A stretch of DNA of 64,000 bases from Isosphaeraceae bacterium EP7 (GTDB lineage: Bacteria; Planctomycetota; Planctomycetia; Isosphaerales; Isosphaeraceae). The DNA is taken from NCBI GenBank assembly GCA_038400315.1, contig CP151667.1:434001-498000 (forward strand), in the 5' to 3' direction. Each line of letters begins with the position of its first letter. Position 1 is the stretch's first letter. This document shows positions 53,047-63,677 of this stretch, one piece after another. The notes beneath the pieces are model-generated. The model had not been told where the DNA came from. It did no database searches and saw only the letters and a list, made by a program, of their open reading frames with translations. A program made the position numbers and the translations under genes.

Positions 53047-54336
53047 ATGAGCTGGGACAAGAGCGTCGTGCGACTGGGACTTGGCCAAGGGGGCGCGGTC
53101 GTCAACCGCCGCCACTTCCTCAAGGCCGTCACCCTGGGGGCCGCCGGGGCGGCCTCGGTGAGCTTCACCGACCTGCTCTCGTTGCAGGCGGCCGACCTCC
53201 GCAAGCGGAACATGGCCTGCATCCTCCTCTGGATGGGGGGAGGCCCCAGCCAGCTTGAGACCTGGGACCCCAAGCCCGACCACGAGCATGGCGGCGGCAC
53301 CAAGTCGATCGAGACCGCCGTGCCGGGCATCAGGATCGCCAAGGGCTGGGAGAAGACCGCGCAGGTCATGGGCGACCTGGCGCTCATCCGGTCGATGTCG
53401 AGTAAGGAAGGCAACCACGACCGCGCCACCTATCAGCTTCACACCGGCTATGTGCCCAGCGGCAGCGTGCGCCACCCCGGCCTGGGGAGCCTGACCGCGG
53501 CCGAGCTGGGCGACCCCAAGTTCGACCTGCCCCACGTCGTCAGCATCGGCGGCCCCACCACAGGCGCCGGCCTGCTGGGGGCCCAATATGAGCCCTTCGT
53601 CATCCGCGACCCCGAGAAGCCGCCGCAGAACACGACCTTGCCCGTGGAAGTCCGCCGCTTCGACCGCCGGATCGGCCTGCTCGGCTCGCTCGAACAGGTC
53701 GCCTTCGGCGCCAAAGGGGGGGGCGACCGCGTGAACGACCACGCCGCGCTCTACAAGCAGACGCGCAACATGGTGCTCTCGCCGCACATGAAGGCCTTCG
53801 ACCTGGCCACCGAGGACCCCAAGACCCGCGCCGCCTACGGCGACACCCCCTTCGGCAACGGCTGCCTGCTGGCCCGCCGCCTGGTCGAGGTGGGCGTCAC
53901 CTTCGTCGAGGTGCGCTCCGGCGGCTGGGACACCCACACCCTGCTCGACCTGTCCGCGAAGGCCGCCCCCGTCGACGCCGGGGCCTCGGCACTCATCGCC
54001 GACCTCAAGAGCCGGGGCCGCCTGGACACCACCCTCGTCGTCTGGATGGGCGAGTTCGGCCGGACCCCGAAGATCAGCGCCCGCGGCGGCCGAGACCACT
54101 TCCCTCGCGCCTTCAGCATGGCCCTGGCCGGCGGCGGCGTGAAAGGGGGCCAGGTCATCGGCGCGACCACCCCCGACGGCTCCGCCGTGGCCGATCACCC
54201 CGTCGCCGTCAACGACCTGCTCACCAGCGTATTCCACTCTCTGAAAGTCGACCCCACCAAGGAGAACATGAGCCCCGCCGGCCGGCCGATCAAGATCGTC
54301 GACGGCGGCAAGCTCATCGCCCCCCTCTTCGGCTGA
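53047..54336 (+). CDS. DUF1501 family exported protein
   Basis: A 429-residue partner of the DUF1549/1553 protein just upstream. The leader has NRRHFLKAVTLGAAGAASV, a Tat-like signal with the Arg pair at about 21-22. Core motifs are ILLWMGGGPSQLETWDPKP, VEVRSGGWDTHTL, VVWMGEFGRTPK and GGRDHFPRAFSMALAGGGVK. The first metal-site motif differs from that of the 24691 paralogue, and the length is shorter. Role unknown beyond the pairing. Confidence 0.9.
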   Translation: MSWDKSVVRLGLGQGGAVVNRRHFLKAVTLGAAGAASVSFTDLLSLQAADLRKRNMACILLWMGGGPSQLETWDPKPDHEHGGGTKSIETAVPGIRIAKGWEKTAQVMGDLALIRSMSSKEGNHDRATYQLHTGYVPSGSVRHPGLGSLTAAELGDPKFDLPHVVSIGGPTTGAGLLGAQYEPFVIRDPEKPPQNTTLPVEVRRFDRRIGLLGSLEQVAFGAKGGGDRVNDHAALYKQTRNMVLSPHMKAFDLATEDPKTRAAYGDTPFGNGCLLARRLVEVGVTFVEVRSGGWDTHTLLDLSAKAAPVDAGASALIADLKSRGRLDTTLVVWMGEFGRTPKISARGGRDHFPRAFSMALAGGGVKGGQVIGATTPDGSAVADHPVAVNDLLTSVFHSLKVDPTKENMSPAGRPIKIVDGGKLIAPLFG

Positions 54337-54338
54337 GC

Positions 54339-54355
54339 CCGGCCACGACGGCCGG
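54339..54355 (+). terminator. Small hairpin after DUF1501 gene
   Basis: A 6-bp stem, CCGGCC paired with GGCCGG, with a 5-nt loop, directly after the stop. Weak evidence for a terminator. Confidence 0.3.
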
Positions 54356-54487
54356 ATCCGGATCTCGAGGCGCATGGGCGCGGCAATTGCGGGAACGGGG
54401 TACGCCCCACCCGCGGGTTGCCGCGCCCGCCGCGTGGGAGGAACCCCATAACCCCCCCATCGGTCGTCGCATCACGAGGTTCGAGCG

Positions 54488-55270
54488 ATGCAGCTATCGG
54501 GACGTGTCGCGATCGTCACGGGCGCTGGCTCGGGAATCGGCCGCGCCTCGGCGGTCCTCCTGGCCATGCAGGGCGCCAAGGTCGGCCTGCTGGCCCGGTC
54601 CCGCGACGACCTCGAGGAGGTCGCCGCCGAGATCCGGGGCTTCGGCGGCGAGGCGCTGCCGCTGGAGGCCGACGTCTCCAGGCCCGACCAGGTGGAGAAC
54701 GCCGTCGAGGCCCTCGTGGCCGATTACGGCAGGCTCGACATCGTCTTCGCCAACGCCGGGGTCAACGGCGTCTGGGCCCCGCTGGAAGAGCTTGAGCCCC
54801 GGGAGTGGCAGGAAACCCTGACCACCAACCTGATGGGCACCTTCCTGACGGTCAAATATGCCGCCCCCCACCTGAAGAAACGCGGCGGCTCGGTGATCGT
54901 CAATTCGTCGATCAACGGCACCCGCGTCTTCAGCAACACGGGGGCCACCGCCTACGCCTGCTCGAAGGCCGGGCAGGTCGCCTTCGCCAAGATGATCGCC
55001 CTGGAGCTGGCCCCGCACAAGGTCCGCGTCAACGTCATCTGCCCCGGCGCGATCGAGACCGACATCGACCGGAGCACCGAGCACCGGAACGTCGAGGACG
55101 CGCGCATCCCGGTCGAGTTCCCCGAGGGCTCCCAGCCCCTGACCGGCGGGAAGCCGGGGCGTGCCGAGCAGGTGGCACAGCTTGTGCTGTTCCTTGCCTC
55201 CGACGCCTCGGACCATATCACGGGCACCGAGATCTGGATCGACGGCGCCGAGTCGCTCCTGATCGGCTGA
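54488..55270 (+). CDS. Short-chain dehydrogenase/reductase
   Basis: A 260-residue classical SDR. The cofactor site is TGAGSGIG (11-18), NAG follows at about 89-91, and the catalytic residues are Ser140 or Ser141, Tyr156 and Lys160 (AYACSK). The acidic/basic residue after the second strand (LLARSRD) suggests NADP preference. The C-terminus has ITGTEIWIDGAESLL. It is the first gene of a four-gene redox set. The substrate is unknown. Confidence 0.9.
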   Translation: MQLSGRVAIVTGAGSGIGRASAVLLAMQGAKVGLLARSRDDLEEVAAEIRGFGGEALPLEADVSRPDQVENAVEALVADYGRLDIVFANAGVNGVWAPLEELEPREWQETLTTNLMGTFLTVKYAAPHLKKRGGSVIVNSSINGTRVFSNTGATAYACSKAGQVAFAKMIALELAPHKVRVNVICPGAIETDIDRSTEHRNVEDARIPVEFPEGSQPLTGGKPGRAEQVAQLVLFLASDASDHITGTEIWIDGAESLLIG

Positions 55271-55366
55271 GCCGATGCGGAGCCAGACGGTCGCCGTCGG
55301 CCGATCCGCTCGAAACCAAAGGCGCGGGCGTCCGCCGCCCCGCGCTTCACGGGACACAGAACGACC

Positions 55367-56146
55367 ATGAGCACCCTCAGCACCCACCCGACCGGGGCGA
55401 TCTCGGCCGAAGAGATCCGCGCCGTCGAGGACCGGAATCGATCCAGGCTCGCGCACGTCAACGTGGCCGACGCCGAGCGCTGGGCCAGCGCCGTGGGCGG
55501 CGGCCTGCTCGCCACTTATGGCCTGAAGCGCGGGTCCCTGGGCGGCCTGGCCCTGGCCGCCATCGGCGGGGCCCTCATGTATCGGGGCTACACGGGCCAG
55601 TGCGCCGTCTATCGGGCCCTGGAGGTCGACACCGCCGCCGGCACCACCGGCAAGCTGGCCGAGGAGGTCCGCGGCGGCACTCTCGTCAAGGCGTCGCTGA
55701 CCGTCGACCGGCCGGCCGCCGAGCTGTTCGCCTTCTGGAGCGACGTGGACAATCTCAAGCAGTTCATGAACCACGTCGAGTCGATCAGCCGGATCGACGA
55801 CTCCCACTCGCGCTGGGTCGTCAAGGGGCCGTTCGGCGTCAAGCTCCAGTGGGACTCGGAGATCATCACCTCGAACCCGCCCGAGGTCATCTCCTGGAGC
55901 AGCGTGCCGGGCGGCGACCTGACCAGCGCCGGCTCGGTCCAGTTCCGCCCCGCGCCCGGCGATCGCGGCACCGAGGTGACCCTGGAGGTCAACTTCGAGC
56001 CCCCCGCGGGCATCGTCGGCCAGGCCATCGCCAAATTCATGGGCGAGAGCCCCGAGCGGGTCGTCCACGACCATCTCCGCCGCTTCAAGCAGCTGATGGA
56101 GACCGGGGAGGTCGCCGCCAACGGCAGCCTCGTCCGCCCCGCCTGA
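55367..56146 (+). CDS. DUF2892-SRPBCC fusion protein
   Basis: A 259-residue protein. The N-terminal part (about 35-90) has ERWASAVGGGLLATYGLK and a GGLALAAIGGALMYRGYTG membrane segment, like DUF2892. The C-terminal part (about 105-245) is an SRPBCC (polyketide cyclase) domain with VDRPAAELFAFWSDVDNLKQ, FMNHVES and EVTLEVNFEP. The domain probably binds a hydrophobic ligand at the membrane. It shares the plus strand with the neighbouring SDR and alcohol dehydrogenase genes. Confidence 0.8.
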   Translation: MSTLSTHPTGAISAEEIRAVEDRNRSRLAHVNVADAERWASAVGGGLLATYGLKRGSLGGLALAAIGGALMYRGYTGQCAVYRALEVDTAAGTTGKLAEEVRGGTLVKASLTVDRPAAELFAFWSDVDNLKQFMNHVESISRIDDSHSRWVVKGPFGVKLQWDSEIITSNPPEVISWSSVPGGDLTSAGSVQFRPAPGDRGTEVTLEVNFEPPAGIVGQAIAKFMGESPERVVHDHLRRFKQLMETGEVAANGSLVRPA

Positions 56147-56191
56147 GCCCCGCGTCCGCTCGAACTCGACACGCACCAGGATGACACTCAC

Positions 56192-57370
56192 ATGAAGGCT
56201 CTCTGCTGGGAAGGCAAGACCGACGTCCGCGTCAACAACGTGCCCGACCCCAAGATCCTCAACCCCAAGGATGCCATCGTCCGAATCACGACGACGGCCA
56301 TCTGCGGCTCGGACCTGCACCTGTACGACGGCTACATCCCCACCATGCAGAAAGGGGACATTCTCGGTCACGAGTTCATGGGAGAGGTCATCGAGGTCGG
56401 CCGGGGCGTGCGCGAGATCAAGGTCGGCGACCGCGTCGTCGTCCCCTTCGGAATCTCCTGCGGCAGCTGCTACTACTGCAAACAAAAGCTCTCGGCGCTG
56501 TGCGACAACAGCAACCCCAACGCCTACATGCAGGAGGCCGCCTACGGCGACACCGCCGCGGCCCTCTTCGGCTACTCCCACATGTACGGCGGCTACCCCG
56601 GCGGCCAGGCCGAATATGCCCGCGTCCCCTTCGCCGACGTCGGACTGATGAAGGTGCCCGACAGCCTCACCGACGAGCAGGTCCTCTTCCTCACCGACAT
56701 CTTCCCCACCGGCTACCAGGCGGCCGACTACTGCGACATCAAGGGGGGCGACGTCGTCGCCGTCTGGGGCGCCGGGCCGGTCGGCCAGTTCGCCATCCGC
56801 AGCGCCTTCATGCTGGGCGCCGAGCGGGTCATCGCCATCGACGAGTTCCCCCACCGCCTGGAACTCGCCCGCAAGGGGGGCGCCGAGACGCTCAACTTCC
56901 GCGAGGCCGACGTCGTCGAGGCCCTCAGGGAGATGACCGGCGGCCGTGGCCCCGACAGCTGCATCGACTCGGTCGGCCTTGAGGCGCACGGCCTCACCGC
57001 CGGCAACGTCTACGACCACGTCAAGGCCGCGCTCTTCATGACCACCGACCGCATCGAGGTCCTCCGTCAGGCGATCCACGCCTGCCGCAAGGGGGGGCAC
57101 GTCTCGGTCCCGGGGGTCTACGGCGGCCTGCCCGACAAGTTCCCGATGGGCGCCCTCTTCGCCAAGGGCCTGACCCTCAAGGCCGGCCAGACCAACCTGA
57201 TGAAGTACATGAAGCCGCTGCTGGAGCGGGTCGAGAAGGGGGAGATCGACCCTTCCTTCATCATCAGCCATCGCTTCCCCCTGGATCGCGCGGCCGAGGC
57301 CTACAACCTCTTCGCCACCTCCCAGAACGAATGCACCAAGGTCGTCCTGAAGCCCCACAGCATGAACTGA
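56192..57370 (+). CDS. Zinc-dependent alcohol dehydrogenase
   Basis: A 392-residue MDR-family dehydrogenase. The catalytic zinc ligands are Cys38 (AICGSDLH), His60 and Glu61 (GHEFMGEV); the structural zinc is held by Cys90, Cys93, Cys96 and Cys104. The nucleotide fold has [17 protein letters not shown]. It resembles glutathione-independent formaldehyde dehydrogenase-like enzymes, but its substrate is not settled. It starts 45 nt after the SRPBCC gene. A strong hairpin follows the stop. Confidence 0.9.
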   Translation: MKALCWEGKTDVRVNNVPDPKILNPKDAIVRITTTAICGSDLHLYDGYIPTMQKGDILGHEFMGEVIEVGRGVREIKVGDRVVVPFGISCGSCYYCKQKLSALCDNSNPNAYMQEAAYGDTAAALFGYSHMYGGYPGGQAEYARVPFADVGLMKVPDSLTDEQVLFLTDIFPTGYQAADYCDIKGGDVVAVWGAGPVGQFAIRSAFMLGAERVIAIDEFPHRLELARKGGAETLNFREADVVEALREMTGGRGPDSCIDSVGLEAHGLTAGNVYDHVKAALFMTTDRIEVLRQAIHACRKGGHVSVPGVYGGLPDKFPMGALFAKGLTLKAGQTNLMKYMKPLLERVEKGEIDPSFIISHRFPLDRAAEAYNLFATSQNECTKVVLKPHSMN

Positions 57371-57381
57371 CCGACCGCGCT

Positions 57382-57416
57382 CCGGGGCGGCCCCCTCGTC
57401 CGGCCGGCCGCCCCGG
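57382..57416 (+). terminator. Hairpin after alcohol dehydrogenase gene
   Basis: A 10-bp stem, CCGGGGCGGC paired with GCCGCCCCGG, with a 15-nt loop, 12 nt after the stop. It may limit read-through into the next SDR gene. Confidence 0.5.
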
Positions 57417-57462
57417 CGTATGCCCCCCCGTCCAACCGAAGGCCCCCGTCGACAGGACCCGA

Positions 57463-58341
<879 letters not shown>

Positions 58342-58431
58342 GACGCCCGCACGGCTTGCCCATCTTCACGCCGGCGGCGGAACATCCGCCGGGGCGTCGG
58401 CTTGAGTCTCGGGCGGGTTCTTGCTGGTTGC

Positions 58432-58461
58432 TTGACAGGGGGGTTGGCCTTGTTCTAGATT
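58432..58461 (+). promoter_or_regulatory. Sigma70-type promoter upstream of tex
   Basis: TTGACA at 58432-58437 and TAGATT at 58456-58461 are 18 nt apart. Transcription would begin near 58468, giving a 5' leader of about 130 nt before the tex ATG. The -35 is perfect; the -10 matches at four of six positions. Confidence 0.6.
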
Positions 58462-58595
58462 GACCCTTCCTTTTCGGGGCGTCTCCCGGACAGTTCGCCC
58501 GCGCACACCACGCCGCTCACGCGGTTTCTCGGTCGCGGGGCGGACCAGATGGCCCACTCGGCAGTCGCCGTCCACCCTTTCAGGTGCCGTTCCTC

Positions 58596-61500
58596 ATGGA
58601 CAACCCGATTCAGGTCGACCTTGGCCGGATCGCGCAGGACCTCCAGATCCGGCGTGTTCAGGTCGAAAGCGTCGTCCAGTTGCTCGATGAGGGCAATACG
58701 GTCCCGTTCATCGCCCGCTACCGCAAGGAGCGGACCGGTAACCTGAACGAAGTGGCGATCTACGAGGTGCAGCTGCGCGTCGGCCGCCTCCGTGAGCTGG
58801 CCGAACGCAAGGAGACCGTCCTCAAGTCGATCGAGGCCCAGGGCAAGCTCACCGAAGAGCTGGCCGCCTCGATCCGCGCGGCCGAGAACTCCAAGCGGCT
58901 CGAAGACCTCTACCTCCCCTACAAGCCCAAGAAGAAGACCAAGGCGTCGGAGGCCCGCGACAAGGGCCTCGAGCCGCTGGCCTTGCGGGTCTGGAACCGC
59001 GACGAGACCCTGACCGACCTGCCCGCCGCCGCCGCCGAGTTCGTCGACGCCGAGAAGGGCCTCGACTCGCCGGAGAAGGTGCTCGAAGGCGTCGGCCACA
59101 TCCTCGCCGAGGCCATCAGCGAGATGGCCGTCGTCCGCGACGCCGCCCGCCGCGCCGTCTGGAAGACCGGCAAGATCTCCACCATCAAGGGCGAGATCCC
59201 CGAAGGCCAGGGCCTGGAGTTCCGCGACTACTTCGAGTACTCCGAGCCCATCGCCCAGATCCCGCCCCACCGCGTGCTGGCCATCAACCGAGGGGACAAA
59301 GAAGGCCCCCTGAAGGTCAAGCTCGAGGTCTCCAGGCCCGAGCTGGAAGCCGCCGTGCTCGGCTCGCTGCCGCTGGAGGGGCATCCCCAGTCCGACTTCT
59401 TCCGCGGCTCGGCCCTCGACGCCCTCGACCGCCTGCTCCTGCCCAGCCTCGAGCGTGAGGTGCGCCGCGACCTGACGGAGATGGCCGAGCGCCACGCCGT
59501 CGAGGTCTTCGCCCGCAACCTCCGCAGCCTCCTGCTCCAGCCCCCCATCCCCCGTCAGGTGGTGCTCGCCATCGACCCGGGCCTGCGGCACGGCTGCAAG
59601 GTGGCGGTGCTCGACAACTTCGGCACCCTGCTCGACAGCGGCGTCGTCTTCCCTCATGCCCCGCAGAATCGGCGGCACGAGGCCAAGATGTACCTGAAGG
59701 ATCTGGTCGGCAAGTACAAGGTCGGCGTCGTCGCCATCGGCAACGGCACCGCCTGCCGCGAGACCGAGGAGCTGGTCGCCGAGATTATCGCCGAGGGGAC
59801 CCGCTTCCAAGAGGCCGGCGAGACCCCCGAGACGTACAAGGCGAGCCACCCCCAGGTGCAGGTCCAGGCCCCGGCCCGGACTGAGCCGGCCCCCGCCTCC
59901 GAGATCGGCGAGGCCCAGGCCGCCGCCGAGGGAGAGCTGGCCGTCGAGCCGACCCCGCAGGCGGTTGACGTCGCCGAGGCGCCCCAGGAGACGCCCTCGA
60001 TGCCGGTGCCGACCACCGGCGAAGAGTCGCACAAGGACCCCACCCCGGCGCCCGACCCCGCGCCCGCGTCGGAGCCGGCCCCCGAGACCGACCCGTCGGC
60101 CACCAGCCCCTCCGACCTGCCGCCCATCTCCGGCGGCTCGGGCGAGGATGAGCCCGTGACCGAAGGCGAGGCCCCCGCAGTGACCGAGGGCGAGGCCCCT
60201 GCGGACGCCACGCCGCCGCCGTCGTCCACCCCCGAGGCGGAGTCGCCCGAGGCCGAGGCGCAGAAGGCCGACGTCCTGGCCCACAGCGACGCGACCAGCA
60301 ACCCCGCCGCCGAGTCCGAGTCGACCGAGGTCGCCGCCGAGAGCACCCTCTCCGAGGTCGTCGCCGAGGGTACCCCCTCCGAGGCCGCCCCCGATACCCC
60401 GGCCGCACCGCCCGCGCAGGCCCAGGCGCCTTCCAGGCCCCCCCGCGGGGAGCGCTCGGGCAACAAGCCCAAGGGCGATGGTGGCCCCAGGCCGCCCAAG
60501 GTCAAGCCCGGCCCGCCGCCGCCCCCCATCCCGCACGTCGCCGACCCGATCCTGGCGCAGCTCTCCTACGTCATCGTGAACGAGGCCGGCGCCAGCGTCT
60601 ACTCGGTCAGCCCGGTCGGCCGCGAGGAGTTCCCCGAGAGCGACGACAAGGTCCGCGGCACCGTCTCCATCGGCCGCAGGCTGCAAGACCCGCTCTCCGA
60701 GCTGGTCAAGATCGAGCCGCAGAACATCGGCGTCGGCCTGTACCAACACGACGTGAACCCGAAGCAGCTCAAGGAATCGCTCGAAGCGGTCATCATGAGC
60801 TGCGTGAACTTCGTAGGCGTTGACCTGAACTCGGCCAGCGTCCCGCTCCTGCGGCACGTCTCGGGCCTGAACCAGGTGACCGCCCGCCGGGTGGTCGAGT
60901 ACCGCCAGGCGAACGGCCCGTTCACCGACCGCGGCCAGCTTCTGCAGGTCGAGGGGATCGGCCCGGCCACCTTCACCCAGGCGGCCGGCTTCCTCAAGGT
61001 GCGCGAGGAGGTGGCCAATCCGCTCGACCGGACCTGGGTCCACCCCGAGAGCTACGAGGCCGCCGGCAAGCTGCTGGAGAGCCTCGGTTTCGGCCCCGAG
61101 ATCGTCACCCAGAAGGATCGCCTTCCCGAGCTGCTCGAGAAGCTCGCGACGATCGACATCCCGGCCGTCGCCCGCGACCTGAACATCGGCGAGCCGACGC
61201 TGGCCGACATCCTCGACGCCCTGGCCAGGCCCGATCGCGACCCTCGCGACGACCTGCCCAAGCCGATCTTCAAGAAGGGGATCCTCAAGCTCGAGGACCT
61301 CTCCGCCGGCATGGAGCTGAAGGGGACCGTCCTCAACGTGGTCGACTTCGGCGCCTTCGTCGACATCGGCCTGAAGGACTCGGGGCTCGTCCACATCAGC
61401 CAGCTCGCCAATCGCTACATCAAGAGCCCGCACGACGTGGTCTCGGTGGGCGACGTGGTCGACGTCTGGGTCATGTCGGTCGACCAGGAGCGCAAACGCG

Positions 61501-62171
61501 TCTCCCTGACGATGGTCCAGCCCGGCACCGAACGCCCCCGAGGGCAGCAAGGCGGACCCGGCGGCGGTGCCCCGGCCGGCGGCGGCAATGTCCGACGCGG
61601 CGAGCCTCGTCCCCCGGGCCCCGGCGGCGATCGTCGGCCGGCCCCCGGCCCTCGTCCCCCCAGGCGTGAAGGCCCGATCTTGCCCGGCGTCCCGGTCGGC
61701 CCCCCGGCCGGTTCGGCGCCCGAGCCCGGCCAGGGCCCCGGACCCGCTCCCGGAGGCAGCCGCTACGGCGGCGGCCAGGGTGGCGGCGGACGTCCCGGCG
61801 GCGGCCAGGGCGGCGGTGCACGCTACGGCGGTGGCGGCGGACGGCCCGGTGGCGGCGGCCAGGGTGGTCCCGGTCGCGGTGGACCTCGGTTCGGCGGCTC
61901 GCGTCCGCCCGAACGACCCCAGACCCCCCTGCTCCCGCCCAAGCCGGCGAAGCCGCTCCCCCCGCCCCCGCCCCTGTCTAAGGACGCGCTGGCGGGCAGC
62001 GTCCCGCTCCGCACGTTCGGCCAGCTCAAGCAGCTCTGGCAGGCCCGCGACCCCGAAGAGGGCGACGAAGGCGGACCCGGCGAGGGCCAGCCCTCATCGG
62101 GCGAGCCGCAACCGCAGCACGAGCAGCCCCCGCAGCAACAGCCGCAGGCCCCGGAAGGCGACGCCTCCTGA
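58596..62171 (+). CDS. tex: Tex-like S1 RNA-binding protein with a large insertion
   Basis: A 1191-residue Tex protein (E. coli Tex is 773). The N-terminal domain (IARYRKERTGNLNEV) is followed by the YqgF-like domain, AIDPGLRHGCKVAVLDNFG to AIGNGTACRETEELVAEI (to about 405). A Pro/Ala/Glu-rich, disordered insertion of about 225 residues (418-644) then interrupts that domain before VIVNEAGASVYSVSPVGR. HhH motifs (GLNQVTARRVVEYRQANGPF) and an S1 domain (GTVLNVVDFGAFVDIGLKDS) follow. The tail (about 976-1191) is Gly/Arg/Pro-rich with RGG-like repeats. Tex binds nucleic acid in transcription or translation stress. ATG 58596 is used; GTG 58584 is possible. Confidence 0.9.
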   Translation: MDNPIQVDLGRIAQDLQIRRVQVESVVQLLDEGNTVPFIARYRKERTGNLNEVAIYEVQLRVGRLRELAERKETVLKSIEAQGKLTEELAASIRAAENSKRLEDLYLPYKPKKKTKASEARDKGLEPLALRVWNRDETLTDLPAAAAEFVDAEKGLDSPEKVLEGVGHILAEAISEMAVVRDAARRAVWKTGKISTIKGEIPEGQGLEFRDYFEYSEPIAQIPPHRVLAINRGDKEGPLKVKLEVSRPELEAAVLGSLPLEGHPQSDFFRGSALDALDRLLLPSLEREVRRDLTEMAERHAVEVFARNLRSLLLQPPIPRQVVLAIDPGLRHGCKVAVLDNFGTLLDSGVVFPHAPQNRRHEAKMYLKDLVGKYKVGVVAIGNGTACRETEELVAEIIAEGTRFQEAGETPETYKASHPQVQVQAPARTEPAPASEIGEAQAAAEGELAVEPTPQAVDVAEAPQETPSMPVPTTGEESHKDPTPAPDPAPASEPAPETDPSATSPSDLPPISGGSGEDEPVTEGEAPAVTEGEAPADATPPPSSTPEAESPEAEAQKADVLAHSDATSNPAAESESTEVAAESTLSEVVAEGTPSEAAPDTPAAPPAQAQAPSRPPRGERSGNKPKGDGGPRPPKVKPGPPPPPIPHVADPILAQLSYVIVNEAGASVYSVSPVGREEFPESDDKVRGTVSIGRRLQDPLSELVKIEPQNIGVGLYQHDVNPKQLKESLEAVIMSCVNFVGVDLNSASVPLLRHVSGLNQVTARRVVEYRQANGPFTDRGQLLQVEGIGPATFTQAAGFLKVREEVANPLDRTWVHPESYEAAGKLLESLGFGPEIVTQKDRLPELLEKLATIDIPAVARDLNIGEPTLADILDALARPDRDPRDDLPKPIFKKGILKLEDLSAGMELKGTVLNVVDFGAFVDIGLKDSGLVHISQLANRYIKSPHDVVSVGDVVDVWVMSVDQERKRVSLTMVQPGTERPRGQQGGPGGGAPAGGGNVRRGEPRPPGPGGDRRPAPGPRPPRREGPILPGVPVGPPAGSAPEPGQGPGPAPGGSRYGGGQGGGGRPGGGQGGGARYGGGGGRPGGGGQGGPGRGGPRFGGSRPPERPQTPLLPPKPAKPLPPPPPLSKDALAGSVPLRTFGQLKQLWQARDPEEGDEGGPGEGQPSSGEPQPQHEQPPQQQPQAPEGDAS

Positions 62172-62204
62172 GCGGAATCGGCCCGGCCCTGATCGATCCG
62201 AACT

Positions 62205-62242
62205 CACGACCCCGTCGGGACATCCGTCCCCTCGGGGTCGTG
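62205..62242 (+). terminator. Hairpin after tex
   Basis: The outer stem CACGACCCCG/CGGGGTCGTG (10 bp) encloses an inner stem GGGAC/GTCCC. It lies 33 nt after the tex stop. No U-tract follows. Confidence 0.6.
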
Positions 62243-62380
62243 AACGATCGAGGCGTCGGACCGGTCCCGCCCCTTGGCCCCACGGCCCGGGTGTCTACAA
62301 TCGACCAGACAGGCGTGGCGACATCCGCTTCATGACGCCTTTCGCCTGACCCCGGCCTGCGTCCAGGAGTCAACCGCCCG

Positions 62381-63619
62381 ATGTTCGTGTTCGCCTGGCG
62401 CAACCTGCTCACACGCCCCCTGCGTACGGCCCTGGCCCTGGTCGGGCTGTCGATCCCCATCCTGGGCGTCATCGGCCTGTTCAGCGTCTCCAGCGGCCTT
62501 CGCGAGATGGTCGGCGACACGCTCAGCAAGATCACCGGCCTGATGATCCTGCGTGACAACGCGATCAGCCCGGTCTTCAGCAGCCTGCGGGCCGATCTGG
62601 AGCCGCTCCTCAAGTCGATCAAGGGAGTGCGCACCGTCGCGCCCGAGGTCTGGCAGCCCGCCCCTCGAATCGAAGGGGTGGGCTCGTTCAACACGGTCCT
62701 CGACGTCCTGACCACCAAGGACTCGTCTAAGCGGATCCAGAGCATCCTCGACACCCCGCTGGTGCAGGGTCAGGACATTCCGAGCCACCTGGCCCTTCGC
62801 AGCGGGGTCTACCCCTCGGCGATCCTACCCAAGGACGGCGGCCGATTTCTGGACGAGCGTGACCGGGGCCAGCTCAACGTCGTCATGCCCCTGAAGTTCG
62901 CCAAGAGCTTCCCGATCACCGAGGACGGCAAGGCGCGGCCCAGGCGAGTAGGCGACACGATCAAGATCGGCACGACCAAGTTCAACATCATCGGGATCTA
63001 CGAGACCGGCTCGATGTTCCTGGACGTCGTCTTCGTCATGGACATCGACGTGGCCCGGACGCTGCTGCAACTGCCCAAGGACGCCGTTTCCAGCTTCTAC
63101 GTCGAGCCGCTCGACCCGCGCGACAATGACCGGATCGCCGCCGAGGTCGAGTCGAAGGCGCAAGGCGTCGACGCCCGGAGCATGGCCGAGTTCCAGGCCA
63201 ATTTCGGCGTCGTGCTCAGCCAGCTCGACACGTTCCTGCTGATGGTGGTGAGCCTGGCCTTGCTGGTGGGCATCGTCGGCATCATTAACACGATGCTGAT
63301 GAGCACCACCGAGCGGTTCGTCGAGTTCGGCGTCCTGCGCACCAATGGCTGGTCGCAGGGCAACGTGCTCGGGCTGGTCACGGCCGAGAGCGCGGCACTC
63401 GGCCTGCTCTCGGGCCTGGTCGGCGCGGGGCTCGCCCTGCTGCTGACGACCCTGGCCAACCCGTTCATCGGCGGCGGCCTGAAGCTGTCGATCACCCCGG
63501 CCCAGTTCCTGACCGGGGTGGGCCTTTCCTTGATCACGGGGACGCTCGGCGGCCTGTATCCGGCCTGGCGGGCGGCCCGCCTGGTTCCCATGGACGCGAT
63601 CCGGCTGGGCTCGCATTGA
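62381..63619 (+). CDS. MacB/FtsX-type ABC transporter permease
   Basis: A 412-residue permease of the MacB/LolC type. An N-terminal span (ALALVGLSIPILGVIGLFSV) is followed by a large periplasmic domain (about 40-270), then three C-terminal spans: LLMVVSLALLVGIVGIINTM, then GLLSGLVGAGLALLLTTL and TGVGLSLITGTLGGLYPAW. ERFVEFGVLRTNGWS is the cytoplasmic loop that contacts the ATPase. It pairs with the ATPase at 63678. Function may be lipoprotein release or drug export; substrate unknown. Confidence 0.85.
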   Translation: MFVFAWRNLLTRPLRTALALVGLSIPILGVIGLFSVSSGLREMVGDTLSKITGLMILRDNAISPVFSSLRADLEPLLKSIKGVRTVAPEVWQPAPRIEGVGSFNTVLDVLTTKDSSKRIQSILDTPLVQGQDIPSHLALRSGVYPSAILPKDGGRFLDERDRGQLNVVMPLKFAKSFPITEDGKARPRRVGDTIKIGTTKFNIIGIYETGSMFLDVVFVMDIDVARTLLQLPKDAVSSFYVEPLDPRDNDRIAAEVESKAQGVDARSMAEFQANFGVVLSQLDTFLLMVVSLALLVGIVGIINTMLMSTTERFVEFGVLRTNGWSQGNVLGLVTAESAALGLLSGLVGAGLALLLTTLANPFIGGGLKLSITPAQFLTGVGLSLITGTLGGLYPAWRAARLVPMDAIRLGSH

Positions 63620-63677
63620 CCCCGGCCCCGCGCGCCACGCCCCCCTCGGGGTGGTCCGACGAGAGAGGCTCGCCCCC

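Noticed and set aside
58455-61550. 1031-codon minus-strand frame opposite tex
   Set aside because: Low-complexity Leu/Gly/Asp-rich shadow of the Tex gene.
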